Assembly: GCA_047975765.1 (NCBI GenBank)
Contig: JBKEEF010000020.1
Coordinates: forward strand, 1-64,000
Source of the DNA: JAQWBS01 sp047975765
GTDB taxonomy: Bacteria > Pseudomonadota > Alphaproteobacteria > RF32 > CAG-239
Direction: 5' to 3'
Length of the DNA stretch: 64,000 nt
Shown here: one piece after another, positions 17,516-25,705 of the stretch
Layout of the letters: the number at the start of each line of letters is the position of its first letter
Position numbering within the stretch: the first letter of the stretch is position 1
Position numbers and translations under genes: made by a program
Notes under the pieces: generated by a model
Told to the model about the DNA's origin: nothing
The model's database searches: none
Seen by the model: the letters and a program-made list of their open reading frames with translations, nothing else

Positions 17516-17632
17516 GTTTTTCCCTTTCAAATCTTGTTCTGAGCACTATATATCATAAAATAAAGATTTGCAAAAATAAGTAAAGTAAATTATATTCTTT
17601 ACATATATTAAAACGTATAGGAGTTATGAGAT

Positions 17633-18025
17633 ATGCCGTTGAAGATTGAATTAAAGCCTAGAGAGAGTATCATTGTTGGAGACGCTTTAATTACGAATGC
17701 TGAAGAAAGAACCAGATTTTATATCGACGGAAATGTTCCTATATTGCGTGAAAAGTTTATTATGAGAGCAGAAGAAGCAAATACACCAAGTAAACGTCTC
17801 TATTTTGTTGTTTTGCAGATGTATTTGAAAAAAGAATCTAAGCAGCTTCAAGAGATGTTTTTGGAGTATGTTAAAGACTTACAACAAGCTGCTCCGAGTC
17901 TTATTCCATTTATTAATGAAATTACAAAATGTGTTTTAATAAGTGATTACTATGCAGCTATAAAATGCGCAGGAAAACTTGTTGAAAAAGAGAAGGAATT
18001 TTTTGGAGATTTTTCGGTTGAATAA
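17633..18025 (+). CDS. flbT: Flagellin expression regulator FlbT
   Basis: Alphaproteobacterial post-transcriptional regulator that binds flagellin mRNA leaders and couples flagellin synthesis to hook assembly. The 130 residues begin MPLKIELKPRESIIVGDALI, the classic FlbT N-terminus. AGGAG precedes the start. It lies directly upstream of a flagellin gene, whose 237-base leader region could hold its target. Its usual partner gene flaF is 15 kb away in this genome. Confidence 0.93.
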   Translation: MPLKIELKPRESIIVGDALITNAEERTRFYIDGNVPILREKFIMRAEEANTPSKRLYFVVLQMYLKKESKQLQEMFLEYVKDLQQAAPSLIPFINEITKCVLISDYYAAIKCAGKLVEKEKEFFGDFSVE

Positions 18026-18079
18026 AGTTATTAACAGTCTTGTAATGACACTAAAACCTAGACTTTGGTCTATTTGATG

Positions 18080-18095
18080 TGGCGGTTTTCTTGAA
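18080..18095 (+). promoter_or_regulatory. Possible sigma54 promoter upstream of flagellin
   Basis: TGGCGGTTTTCTTGAA keeps the -24 GG and the 10-base spacing to a -12 GA instead of GC. Flagellin genes of related bacteria use sigma54 and FlbD, but this match is imperfect and 168 bases from the start codon. Confidence 0.35.
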
Positions 18096-18262
18096 ATTAC
18101 TTTTGGTTGATATTAACTATAATTTAACGGTTTTTTGATAATCGTTTTCTTATGAAGATTTAACTTGTAAAAATTTTCTATTCGTGGTAATTTTAAAACT
18201 GTAATTCAGTAAGAACTACGACGAAAATATATTATAAAATTTATTTCCAGGAGGATAATAAC

Positions 18263-19351
18263 ATGAGTGGTATCGTACTTTCATCTGCAATGCGTGCAAA
18301 CTTGCTTTCATTGCAAAATACTTCAAAATTGATGGACACAACACAAGAACGTCTATCTACAGGCTTGAAAGTTAATTCAGCCGTACAAAATCCAAATGCT
18401 TACTTTACAGCTTCAAACTTGAACAACCGTGCATCTGACTTGGATGCATTGTTGGATGATATGTCACAAGCTGTTCAAACAATTAAAGCAGCTGATGAAG
18501 GCATTTCTGCAATCACTACTTTGGTTCAACAAGCTAAATCACAAGCAAACACTGCTGCTACAGATAAATCATCTTCATATAGTTCAAAAGGTGAATATAC
18601 AGCTCCAGGTACTGCTGCTGCAATCAGTTTCACTTTCGATGGTCAGTCTTTGACAACTGCGGCTCCTGGTTCTACATCTTTAGCTGATGCTGCTACTGCA
18701 ATTCAAACAGCAATTGCCGGTGCAACTGGTATGGCTGCTGGTGACGTTACTGTTGCTGTTGATGGCGATAAACTCAAAATCACTTCTACTGATGGTAAAT
18801 CACACACAATTTCTGGTGAAGTTGGTGGCTTGAACTTCTCTGGTACAGCTGATAACTCAGTTGTTAAAGCAGCTCAAGATAGCTTTAACTCTATTTTGAC
18901 ACAAATTGACCAATTGGCTTCAGATGCATCTTACAAAGGTGTTAACTTGTTGACTGGTGACGATCTTAAAGTTATCTTCAACGAAGACCGTTCTTCTTCA
19001 ATCACTGTTGAAGGTGTTGATGCAACTACTACAGGTTTGGGTTTGAGCACTGCTGACTTTACTTCTGCTTCTGCAGATATTCAAGCTTCAATTGACCAAG
19101 CTGATGCAGCTATTAAGAACTTGCGTTCAATGTCAAGTAGCTTTAGTAATGCTTACTCAATCGTTGAAAATCGTGAAGATTTTACTGAAAACTTGATTAA
19201 CGTATTGACTGATGGTGCGGATGCATTGACAGTTGCTGATATGAATGAAGAATCTGCAAACATGCTTGCTCTTCAAACTCGTCAACAACTTGGTGTTCAA
19301 GCTTTGTCTATTGCGAACCAAGCTTCTCAAGCCGTATTAAGTTTGTTCTAG
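18263..19351 (+). CDS. fliC: Flagellin
   Basis: Filament subunit exported through the flagellar type III apparatus. The 362 residues have conserved N-terminal D0/D1 (NLLSLQNTSKLMDTTQERLSTGLKV...) and C-terminal D1/D0 (TRQQLGVQALSIANQASQAVLSLF) regions around a variable centre rich in Thr/Ala/Gly. The strong ribosome site AGGAGG seven bases before the ATG fits very high expression. It is flanked by flbT upstream and a strong terminator downstream. The long leader is a probable site for FlbT control. Confidence 0.95.
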   Translation: MSGIVLSSAMRANLLSLQNTSKLMDTTQERLSTGLKVNSAVQNPNAYFTASNLNNRASDLDALLDDMSQAVQTIKAADEGISAITTLVQQAKSQANTAATDKSSSYSSKGEYTAPGTAAAISFTFDGQSLTTAAPGSTSLADAATAIQTAIAGATGMAAGDVTVAVDGDKLKITSTDGKSHTISGEVGGLNFSGTADNSVVKAAQDSFNSILTQIDQLASDASYKGVNLLTGDDLKVIFNEDRSSSITVEGVDATTTGLGLSTADFTSASADIQASIDQADAAIKNLRSMSSSFSNAYSIVENREDFTENLINVLTDGADALTVADMNEESANMLALQTRQQLGVQALSIANQASQAVLSLF

Positions 19352-19370
19352 TTCTAACAGAACAAGTTTT

Positions 19371-19403
19371 AAGAGTGGCTCTTCTGAGCCACTCTTTTTT
19401 TTG
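19371..19403 (+). terminator. Strong terminator of the flagellin gene
   Basis: AAGAGTGGCTC (19371-19381) pairs perfectly with GAGCCACTCTT (19386-19396), then a run of T residues. Confidence 0.92.
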
Positions 19404-19444
19404 TTTAAAAATAAAAAATATATGAATTTTTATATTGATTTTTT

Positions 19445-19468
19445 CTATAATTTTTGTCAAAATTATAG
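19445..19468 (+). promoter_or_regulatory. 24-bp palindrome over a candidate -35 box
   Basis: CTATAATTTT (19445-19454) and its exact complement AAAATTATAG (19459-19468) flank TGTC. The possible -35 TTGTCA (19454-19459) lies in the centre, with an AT-rich -10 region about 17 bases on. An operator site controlling the 686-aa gene is the simplest reading. Confidence 0.5.
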
Positions 19469-19509
19469 TTGGTATTTTATATATTAATTCTTGATGAAAG
19501 AAGTGAAAA

Positions 19510-21570
19510 ATGAGTGATGAAATCCAAACTGAATATGAGAAAGCAAAGAGCGAAGAAGGTCTTGTAAAAAATGATGCAAATGACAAATTTATGTCTTTGG
19601 ATCGTATGGAAATTTTTGTCGAACAAGAAGAACAGGATGAAAAAAATATTCTCGCGATTAAACAAGCTCATGAAAATGGAGAAGTTGACAAAGACACTGT
19701 AGATTATCTTTCTGATTTATATAATAATACCATGTACAAATATGGGGTTATTTACCATGCTTTGGAAGAAAGCTTGGGAAAACCTAAGAGTATTAAATTT
19801 AAAAACTTAAAAACAGGTGAGTTGAAAGATATTTATCGTAAAAACGGTAAAGTCGTCGACTATAGCAAAAGATGTATCACACCAAGTACGTCAGTTCAGG
19901 TCGTTTTCTCTGATAAGTATGGCAATGATTTGTTTTTAGATTTACCAGGTATCAAAAACACTGAACGTGCAATTGAAAAAGTTAAAGTTGGAGGAAAATA
20001 TCACACGGCTTATGAAAATGATAAGAAGAAAATCCGTGTCAATTTTGCATCTCAAAGTGAAGAATTTGCACCATTAATTATGACTTTTCTTGATAAAGTT
20101 ACTCAAGATTCTGCAATTAAAAAAGATATTGGCGTATTGAATGAAAAATATGTTCGTGCAGTAAACTACTATTTGACTGAGCTTGGTAAAATTAAGTTTG
20201 ATCAAGAAAATAAAGCAAAAGAAATTGAAATTAAAAAGAAACTTTATCAGATTGCTTCTCAGGTTAAAGAAAACAAGAGTAATGTTCCTCTTGTTTTGAA
20301 AGACTTGTACGATACCGCTATGGAAGCTGGGAAGTTTGATAAAAATATGTTAGGCTTTTTCAATGAGAAAAATTTGCTTTCAAGATATTTGTCAGATATG
20401 GAGGATGTTTTTAAAGATAGAGAAGAATATAAAAAACTCCAAAATGTTTACTATAAATTTTTGGGAGATAATCAAGACTATATTGTCAAATTGGCAAAAG
20501 TCAAAAAACCTCATGAAAGGCTAAAAGATATTTATCGCTGCTCTATCACAACCAAATATTATGATAATATCAGTAACTTGAAAGGGCTTTTAGGTAAATC
20601 AATTAAAATCCTTTCTGGAGATGATAAGTTTTTTGGAAATGAATCACCACATCATGAAGGCTTCAAGAATAGTAAAGGTTATCGTGATGATAAAGTTATC
20701 TATGAAATTGAAGGTGTTCCATTTGAAACACAATTTAAGCTTCGTGAATTGAGCAGTGCGGATTATACAACACATAAAATTTATGAAGAAGAAAGAGCTT
20801 TGAGAGAAGAGCTAAAAGACTGTTATGATCCAAGAAAAGTTGAAGAGTTAAAAAGACAAATCCGTGGTAAAAACATGGATATTAGAGACACTTATGACAA
20901 ATCTTTAGCTGGATATAACCGTAAAGTTATGGAAACTGCCGCTGAAAGAGAGTTGGAGATTTTCAGAGAGGAATGGGAAGAAAAAGATCGTCAGACAATC
21001 AAAGATAGACATACTTTGAAAAGGTTTTTGAGTGAACGAGAAAAAGCTTATCAAGAAATTGTTGGTGGCACAAAAACTTATCCTGAGACTGAAACTTTCT
21101 TGAAAGATAATCTTTTGGTGAGCCCATTCAAAGCATTGGTTGTTAAAGATGAAATTGAAAATATCAAAGAAATTGAATATACAAATAAAAATGATGAAGG
21201 TTCAGATTATCTCATTTTGAGTGATGACTATGCTTCAACTCCAGATATGAAATCTTTTGCTAGAAGATATTTGAATGTGATAGAAAAGGCATATGTTGCT
21301 AAAATTGATGGTAGGGCATCAGATAAATTCTTCGAAGATTATGATAAAGCAGATAAGGAAAGACAAGAAAAGACTTCTAAAATTACAGAAATTAGAAACA
21401 GCTTACATGCTCGTTCACTTAGTTCTGTTGATGTTGCAAAAATTGATGAAGAAGAAAAAATCTATTTAGCAGCAGTTGGAAAAGAAAACGTTGCAGAAAA
21501 ATCAAAAACATATAATAATAGTGGCAAAACTGGACGTGTTGTTCCCAAAAGGAACTTTGGAGGAAGATAG
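19510..21570 (+). CDS. Large protein with RelA/SpoT-like nucleotidyltransferase core
   Basis: Protein of 686 residues, charged and helical, without signal peptide or membrane segment. Residues ~330-430 carry the pattern of RelA/SpoT-type folds: RLKDIYRCSI at 337-346, GYRDDK at 390-395, FETQFK around Glu406, then THKIYEEER. This order (R..KD..R, Gly-Tyr-Arg, ExQ, H..YEE.R) is also seen in synthetase-like toxin domains of phage and secreted proteins. It could make (p)ppGpp or a related nucleotide, or modify tRNA ends; activity is unproven. The N-terminal 300 residues and the Lys/Glu-rich C-terminus are unrecognised. The protein ends RNFGGR, sharing the Gly-Arg-stop tail with two other unknowns. 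The Sel1 gene follows six bases later. Confidence 0.65.
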   Translation: MSDEIQTEYEKAKSEEGLVKNDANDKFMSLDRMEIFVEQEEQDEKNILAIKQAHENGEVDKDTVDYLSDLYNNTMYKYGVIYHALEESLGKPKSIKFKNLKTGELKDIYRKNGKVVDYSKRCITPSTSVQVVFSDKYGNDLFLDLPGIKNTERAIEKVKVGGKYHTAYENDKKKIRVNFASQSEEFAPLIMTFLDKVTQDSAIKKDIGVLNEKYVRAVNYYLTELGKIKFDQENKAKEIEIKKKLYQIASQVKENKSNVPLVLKDLYDTAMEAGKFDKNMLGFFNEKNLLSRYLSDMEDVFKDREEYKKLQNVYYKFLGDNQDYIVKLAKVKKPHERLKDIYRCSITTKYYDNISNLKGLLGKSIKILSGDDKFFGNESPHHEGFKNSKGYRDDKVIYEIEGVPFETQFKLRELSSADYTTHKIYEEERALREELKDCYDPRKVEELKRQIRGKNMDIRDTYDKSLAGYNRKVMETAAERELEIFREEWEEKDRQTIKDRHTLKRFLSEREKAYQEIVGGTKTYPETETFLKDNLLVSPFKALVVKDEIENIKEIEYTNKNDEGSDYLILSDDYASTPDMKSFARRYLNVIEKAYVAKIDGRASDKFFEDYDKADKERQEKTSKITEIRNSLHARSLSSVDVAKIDEEEKIYLAAVGKENVAEKSKTYNNSGKTGRVVPKRNFGGR

Positions 21571-21575
21571 CTATT

Positions 21576-22721
21576 ATGAATAAGGTTCTGATTATTGCAT
21601 TTTGTTTGATTGGATTGAGTTCTTTTTCTGTTCAGGCTGCTGAGACAGTTTCCTCAGAAAAGAAAGCTGTTGCAAATCTTTTAGGTGGAGAAGAGGAAAA
21701 AGGGGCAGATACAAAACAAGTTCCTTCTAAGACGGTTGAAGATGCTAAAGATAGTCGCGGACTATTCTCTTTTATGAATTTCTCTTTTGGAAAAGAAGAA
21801 AACGTAGCACCAACTCAAAAAAAAGAAGATACACTTGAAAGTTTGACCAAGGAAGCTGATGAGGGAAATATTAATTCTCAGATAACTTTGGGGTATTTGT
21901 ATCTTTATGGCAATGATAAAGTGCAACCAAATTATGAAAAATCTTTTCAATATTATGGACTTGCTGCCGAGCAAGGTGACAGAGTAGCCGTTAATAATCT
22001 TGGGATTCTGTATTATAGTGGAATAGGAACGGAAAGAAACGTAGGAAAGGCAGCACTACAATTTGAAAAGGCGGTTCAATTGGGTAATAATGAAGCAGCT
22101 GTCAATTTGGCTTTCATCTATCTAACAGGGACAGGTGGTGTTGTAAAAAACTACCCAAGAGCTATGGAACTATTTTCTATTGCTGCACAGAGTAATAATT
22201 CTGTTGCAGAGTTTATGCTAGGTTACGCTTATTATCGTGGTTTTGTTTATGATAAAAATTTGATTGAAGCTTTTAATTTGATGAAAAAATCTGCATCTGC
22301 CCAATATGATGATGCGCAGTATATTTTAGGAAAAATGTATTTGCAAGGTGATGGCACAACTAAGAACTATGGACAAGCTGTTAAGAATTTCTCTCTTGCT
22401 GCTGAGCAAGGAAATGTTAATGCAATGATGGATTTAGGCGATATTTTGGTTGCTGGTACAGTATATAACAAAAATCTATATAAAGCTCATATTTTGTTTA
22501 ACGTTGCATCTGTAAGAGGTGCTGAAAAGGCTGCTCAAAAACGAGATTTGCTTGAAACAGCATTGAAAATTGAAGAGTTTTTGCAAGCTCAAGCAGAAGC
22601 AGAGGCTTTTTCAGAAAAACCTTCGGAATTAACAGCATATATTCGAAAAACTTATGGAACAGATATCAAAAGTTATATTGATGCTGCAATTCCTGCTAAT
22701 AATCGCCAAATTAGAAAATAA
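21576..22721 (+). CDS. Exported Sel1-repeat protein
   Basis: Protein of 381 residues with an N-terminal signal peptide (cleavage probably after SVQAA near residue 22), a charged linker, and about six Sel1-like repeats (residues ~90-330) of the pattern A..G...A...LG.hY..G....+n..+A...h..AA, for example ALQFEKAVQLGNNEAAVNLA. Sel1 repeats form helical solenoids that bind partner proteins. It starts six bases after the RelA/SpoT-like gene, so the two are co-transcribed and may act together. GGAGGAAG at the end of the upstream gene serves as its ribosome site. Export to the periplasm is likely. Confidence 0.85.
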   Translation: MNKVLIIAFCLIGLSSFSVQAAETVSSEKKAVANLLGGEEEKGADTKQVPSKTVEDAKDSRGLFSFMNFSFGKEENVAPTQKKEDTLESLTKEADEGNINSQITLGYLYLYGNDKVQPNYEKSFQYYGLAAEQGDRVAVNNLGILYYSGIGTERNVGKAALQFEKAVQLGNNEAAVNLAFIYLTGTGGVVKNYPRAMELFSIAAQSNNSVAEFMLGYAYYRGFVYDKNLIEAFNLMKKSASAQYDDAQYILGKMYLQGDGTTKNYGQAVKNFSLAAEQGNVNAMMDLGDILVAGTVYNKNLYKAHILFNVASVRGAEKAAQKRDLLETALKIEEFLQAQAEAEAFSEKPSELTAYIRKTYGTDIKSYIDAAIPANNRQIRK

Positions 22722-22909
22722 AATTTAAATATAAGATTTTGCTTGTTTTATATTTAAATATGGCTAATAATATCTATGCGACAAACTTTGTGATTTAAGA
22801 GTTATGATTCTGTAGCTGTTGATTTGTTCTACGCTTGATAAGATAAATAATTTTTTACGACATAGGTTTGCTTATTTTGTTTTAACCTGTTTTATAAAGG
22901 AATAAAATT

Positions 22910-23113
22910 ATGGCAACAGGAACAGTTAAATGGTTCAATAACAAAAAAGGTTTTGGCTTCATTCAACCTGATGACGGTGGTGCTGATGTATTCGTACACG
23001 TTTCTGCAGTTCAAAAAGCTGGTCTTAGAACTTTGTTCGAAAATGACAAAATCTCTTATGAATTGATTTCAGAAAAAGGCAAAACTTCTGCCGGTAACTT
23101 GAAAAAAATCTAA
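22910..23113 (+). CDS. Cold shock protein, CspA family
   Basis: Single-stranded nucleic acid-binding protein of 67 residues with RNP1 (KGFGFI) and RNP2 (VFVHVS), starting MATGTVKWFN. Acts as an RNA chaperone. AAAGGA precedes the start. The 188-base upstream gap contains no gene and may hold an mRNA leader, as is usual in this family, but I could not identify a defined thermosensor. A terminator follows at 23135-23159. Confidence 0.95.
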   Translation: MATGTVKWFNNKKGFGFIQPDDGGADVFVHVSAVQKAGLRTLFENDKISYELISEKGKTSAGNLKKI

Positions 23114-23134
23114 AGTTTATAAAGCTTTAGAAAC

Positions 23135-23159
23135 AGCCTCCAAAATTTGGGGGCTTTTT
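23135..23159 (+). terminator. Terminator of the cold shock gene
   Basis: AGCCTCC (23135-23141) pairs with GGGGGCT (23149-23155), with one G-U pair, followed by TTTT. Confidence 0.85.
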
Positions 23160-23160
23160 C

Positions 23161-23189
23161 TTGAAATTTTATAAGAATTTTGATATAAT
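23161..23189 (+). promoter_or_regulatory. Consensus-like promoter before a broken gene
   Basis: TTGAAA (23161-23166), exactly 17 bases, then TATAAT (23184-23189) with a TG extension (23181-23182). It begins immediately after the cold shock terminator and points into the pseudogene at 23213. Confidence 0.7.
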
Positions 23190-23212
23190 TCACTTGTAAA
23201 CAAAAAATTATT

Positions 23213-23615
23213 ATGATTATGAAGAAAGTATTATTTTTATTAGGCATAATTTTACTGGTTATGTCTTCCTGCTCGAATAAGATGAAACAGAAATAGAAAA
23301 AGGTAGGATTGAGAATGAACGTACTCGCTATTATCTTATTGGAAAGGTTTCACATAGAGATTATTTTGCGACCATTCGTGGGAAAGAATATAAGCTTGTT
23401 TCAAATATAATCTTCCATCTTCAAAAAAATGCCAAAAAGGGGATTGGGTTAAAGTCCTAAAAAAGGGCGAAAATAGGTTTGTTTTGGGAGAAATTAAAGT
23501 TAGTGATGCGGAGATAATTGAGAAGTACCATGAATCTCAGGTTATTGGATGTATTGGTCTTTTTGTAATATGCTTTCTGATTTTAATTGGTTCAATTTTC
23601 ATAGGCAGGAAATAA
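23213..23615 (+). pseudogene. Frameshifted member of the tandem small membrane protein family
   Basis: The first frame gives a 27-residue lipoprotein-like peptide (signal helix, then MSSCSN lipobox) that stops at 23294. A shift of frame near 23275-23285 opens DETEIEKGRIENERTRYYLIGKVSHRDYF... up to about 23440. A second shift near the AAAAAAGGGG run at 23432-23442 opens DWVKVLKKGENRFVLGEI... and a C-terminal membrane helix ending FIGRK at 23615. The joined product (~130 residues) has the same order as the four intact genes that follow: a small beta domain, then membrane helix. The promoter is intact. Decay is recent, or sequencing errors in the runs caused one of the shifts. Confidence 0.7.
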
Positions 23616-23751
23616 TGATTTAAAGAAAGAATTTGGAGTTTTCTTCAGGTTCTTTCTTTTTTTTTTTTTGTTGATTTTGTCTATAAATAATATTATTCTA
23701 CTAGTAATTGAATATTATTATTAAAATTATTGTCGAATTAAAAAATGATTT

Positions 23752-24327
23752 ATGAAAAACATGAATGTCTATGTAGATGTAACGGATATGCAAGTGCCAG
23801 AAGATCCATCTTTTAATTTGTTGATGCAAAAAAATGCTGTTTTACAACAAAAAAAAGATAAAAAGCAAAAAAGCTATCGTAAAGAAAAAAGAAAACTTTT
23901 GCTTAAGATTGTTGCAAATTCTATTTGCTTTTTGCTATTTATACTGATGTTATGCACTTTGACTTTTTCCTTAAATAAGAAACCTGTGCTTCAAGTACAA
24001 GGGACTATTTCTGAAATCTTAATGGAAGATGATGAAATTTTTTGTATAATCAATAATAAACCTTATGAACTTAGTAAGAATTTGATTCTGGGAATAGATA
24101 TTCCAACCTCTCCACGTTATGGTGATGATGTTGCAATTTATGAGCTTAATAACAAAAATTTTGTTGTCTCTCCTTCATTTGAATATGATAAAATTATTGA
24201 TGCAACAAAGCTTCATGCTGAGATGGGCTTAGGTGTCTGTTTTTTCTCAATTTTTGCAGTCGTTTTTGCTTTCTTTACTTCTATAAATATTAGAAATTTT
24301 ATATATCTAAAAAAATATTATTTATAA
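23752..24327 (+). CDS. Small membrane protein, tandem family member 1
   Basis: Unknown protein of 191 residues: a basic cytoplasmic N-terminus (residues 1-58), a membrane helix (~60-80), a small beta-type domain outside (~85-145, VQGTISEILMEDDEIFCIINNKPYEL, shown in part as VQGTISEILM...KPYEL), and a second helix (~155-180). The beta part (short strands ending in a G..V.hY/+ turn, then NNKNFVVSP) is shared in outline with the next three genes and the upstream pseudogene. Resembles DUF3592-type small membrane proteins only loosely. No Shine-Dalgarno sequence is visible before the ATG. The next gene follows after 20 bases. Confidence 0.65.
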   Translation: MKNMNVYVDVTDMQVPEDPSFNLLMQKNAVLQQKKDKKQKSYRKEKRKLLLKIVANSICFLLFILMLCTLTFSLNKKPVLQVQGTISEILMEDDEIFCIINNKPYELSKNLILGIDIPTSPRYGDDVAIYELNNKNFVVSPSFEYDKIIDATKLHAEMGLGVCFFSIFAVVFAFFTSINIRNFIYLKKYYL

Positions 24328-24347
24328 ATCTCTAAAAAGATAATTTT

Positions 24348-24863
24348 ATGGAAATGCAAGATGGTCCTATTATTCCTACGAAATGTGAGGATGATTCCGA
24401 GCGTTTTTTATATGAAAATGCGGGAACAATAAAGCAGATTGAATATGTTTCTACTTCTCAGTTTTTTGTTGAAATTTCAACAAGACACGGAAGTGCTGCA
24501 TATCTGGTTCAACATTTATCTTTTAAATATGCTTCAGGGGATGAAGTGAAAATTCTTAAAGATATGAAAACAGGAAATTATTTTATTGGAAAAAGAATTA
24601 AGAGTGATAAATCGCTTATAAAAGCTTATTTTATCTTTACGGTTTGTGACAAATTCTTTTATCTGGTTCTGTTGCTTTTAGTAGCAATTACTTGTTTAGG
24701 GTTTCCTTTTTTGAAATCTTTGTATGATGGTTTTGAAATGGTTGTCGCTAAACTTTTTTTCTGGTTGGCTCTAATTGTGACTTTGGGATTATTGAATATT
24801 CTTTCAATGTATATTTGTCTCCAGTTTGGAAAGTATGCTTATAGAAAGTATGAAAAATCATAA
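24348..24863 (+). CDS. Small membrane protein, tandem family member 2
   Basis: Unknown protein of 171 residues. Here the small beta domain is at the N-terminus (residues ~22-85: AGTIKQIEYV, GDEVKILKDM, TGNYFIGKRI) and two membrane helices follow (~98-118 and ~135-160). It shares with its neighbours the hxGxIxxI opening strand and the GD.VKI turn. No Shine-Dalgarno sequence: the ATG is preceded by AAAAGATAATTTT. Same transcript as the 191-aa gene is likely (20-base gap); a hairpin follows at 24879. Confidence 0.65.
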   Translation: MEMQDGPIIPTKCEDDSERFLYENAGTIKQIEYVSTSQFFVEISTRHGSAAYLVQHLSFKYASGDEVKILKDMKTGNYFIGKRIKSDKSLIKAYFIFTVCDKFFYLVLLLLVAITCLGFPFLKSLYDGFEMVVAKLFFWLALIVTLGLLNILSMYICLQFGKYAYRKYEKS

Positions 24864-24878
24864 TCTAGCAATTAAGAT

Positions 24879-24911
24879 AAACCCTTCTCTGAATTTGGAG
24901 AAGGGTTTATT
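24879..24911 (+). terminator. Hairpin terminator
   Basis: AAACCCTTCTC (24879-24889) pairs with GAGAAGGGTTT (24898-24908). The T run is short, so termination may be partial. Confidence 0.6.
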
Positions 24912-25010
24912 GAGTTCAGAATAATGCGTTGATTTTTATACATATCCAATGTAACATAGCAACATATTAAAATTATTAATACTTATTGTTAAACATTAAA
25001 TCTTAGAATT

Positions 25011-25580
25011 ATGAGTGATGAAGAATTTGGTGGATGTGGATGTCAATCTTGTTCAGATAATTATGGAACATATAAAGAACATCCTTACGAGAGCTATGAA
25101 CAAAGAAAACAAAGAAGAGAATCTGAAGCAGCTATAGAGCAATTTTTTAAACAACGGGCAAGTTTCCGTGCTATGGAGGTTCTATTCAAATTTGGTTTCT
25201 TTTTGGTAATGGCAATTTTCTCATTTCTTTTGGTTATGACATGTATCAATGGAAAGACTGTTGAAAGGAAAGCTGAGGGAATTGTTGTTTCAAAAATTGT
25301 CAAAAATTCAAGTGGATTCACACTTCTTGATGTTTCTGGAAATGCTTATCCTATTAGTTCTCTAAAGCTTTTTGGTGGCAATAAAGCTGTTGAAACAACT
25401 GATTTGGTGAATATCTTTGATGGTTATGTGTATTCTCATAATGTATCTTATGATACCGTTTTAAAGAATGCTCAACCAGAGTGGGGGACGTATTTAATAA
25501 CATTCTTTTTTATCTTAGTGACTATTTTCAGTTTTTTCTGGTTTCTTAGTGGACCTACGGAAGATAATTTTAAAGATTAA
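25011..25580 (+). CDS. Small membrane protein with N-terminal Cys cluster, tandem family member 3
   Basis: Unknown protein of 189 residues beginning MSDEEFGGCGCQSCSDNYG: three cysteines in Cx1Cx2C spacing (residues 9, 11, 14) that could bind a metal. A charged region and a membrane helix (~62-83) follow, then a beta domain (~90-150, AEGIVVSKIVKNSSGFTLLD and NAYPISSLKL) and a second helix (~160-180). The topology matches the 191-aa family member. No Shine-Dalgarno sequence is seen before the ATG (TCTTAGAATT). It is followed by the first copy of a duplicated terminator. Confidence 0.65.
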   Translation: MSDEEFGGCGCQSCSDNYGTYKEHPYESYEQRKQRRESEAAIEQFFKQRASFRAMEVLFKFGFFLVMAIFSFLLVMTCINGKTVERKAEGIVVSKIVKNSSGFTLLDVSGNAYPISSLKLFGGNKAVETTDLVNIFDGYVYSHNVSYDTVLKNAQPEWGTYLITFFFILVTIFSFFWFLSGPTEDNFKD

Positions 25581-25586
25581 TTATGG

Positions 25587-25619
25587 AAAAAAGGTTGGAA
25601 TTTAATTCCAACCTTTTTT
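25587..25619. terminator. Terminator, first copy of an exactly duplicated 33-bp hairpin
   Basis: GGTTGGAAT (25593-25601) pairs with ATTCCAACC (25605-25613) inside an A run and T run. The whole 33 bases are identical to 26167-26199. Confidence 0.85.
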
Positions 25620-25637
25620 GTTTATTCAATATAATCA

Positions 25638-25665
25638 TTGTTTAAGTGGTTTTTTTTGATATAAT
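25638..25665 (+). promoter_or_regulatory. Promoter with extended -10
   Basis: TTGTTT (25638-25643), 16 bases, then TATAAT (25660-25665) with TG at 25657-25658. It precedes the 159-aa gene by about 40 bases. Confidence 0.55.
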
Positions 25666-25705
25666 TAAAGAGTAAAATATTATTAATAAAATTAAACCTA
25701 TAATT

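Noticed and set aside
22722..22909. Cold-shock mRNA leader or riboswitch upstream of csp
   Set aside because: The gap is suggestive in length but no defined structure or cold box could be identified by eye.
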